Shown one piece after another: positions 63,990-64,000 of a stretch of 64,000 bases of DNA; positions within the stretch are counted from its first letter, which is position 1, and each line of letters opens with the position of its first letter. The stretch spans positions 620,001 through 684,000 of the forward strand of contig BAAHQB010000065.1 of the NCBI GenBank assembly GCA_054601695.1, in the 5' to 3' direction. Under the pieces are notes generated by a model. It did no database searches. It had not been told where the DNA came from and was given only the letters and a program-made list of their open reading frames with translations. Origin of the DNA: Amorphochlora amoebiformis. Taxonomy: Eukaryota; Cercozoa; Chlorarachniophyceae. A program made the position numbers and the translations under genes.

Positions 63990-64000
63990 AAGGTTAACGT

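Overview
The window is nuclear DNA of a eukaryote, probably a protist; I cannot name the species. Six protein-coding genes are cut into very small exons (mostly 28-120 bp, median about 60 bp). They are separated by GT-AG introns built largely of (TA)n microsatellites. Exons have balanced base composition and introns are almost pure A+T. All three stop codons end genes here, so the standard code fits. Tracts of TTAGGG/CCCTAA point to a TTAGGG-type telomere. Most open frames in the window are TA-repeat artefacts (Tyr/Ile/His/Met polymers) or CT-repeat artefacts (Ser/Leu polymers) and are not annotated. Gene models were joined by hand from splice sites, reading phase and protein family resemblance.

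Layout, alternating in strand: (1) 1648-8671 (+), 3' part of a fimbrin/plastin actin-bundling protein whose 5' part lies outside the window; (2) 9999-23879 (-), a 12-TM-type major facilitator transporter in about 23 exons; (3) about 24031-40703 (+), a protein of tandem NHL-type beta-propeller repeats in 21 or more exons; (4) 41553-42535 (-), a complete 115-residue dithiol (CPYC) glutaredoxin; (5) 42831-50056 (+), a complete atypical short-chain dehydrogenase of the HTATIP2/TIP30 type; (6) 50385-63989 (-), an unrecognised acidic protein in 18 visible exons. Pairs 1/2, 3/4 and 5/6 converge. Pairs 2/3 and 4/5 diverge from short shared promoter regions. The genes share no pathway that I can see, although glutaredoxin and the dehydrogenase, both redox proteins, share one promoter region.

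The most unusual signal is repeated partial duplication of exon edges. At more than a dozen exons, a piece of exon plus its adjoining splice site and TA-rich intron flank has been copied from 1 to 10 times into the neighbouring intron. Copies of the 5' edge (with the 3' splice site) always lie upstream of the complete exon. Copies of the 3' edge (with the 5' splice site) always lie downstream. Each copy is separated by fresh (TA)n. This happens in five of the six genes, on both strands.

Other points: interstitial telomeric repeats sit inside introns and in places form the splice acceptor itself. A dispersed element of about 45 bp recurs next to the telomeric tracts. One intron carries a 2 kb polypyrimidine tract. 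A triplicated palindrome lies in the glutaredoxin/dehydrogenase promoter region. A cluster resembling heat-shock and CRE elements lies inside a transporter intron.
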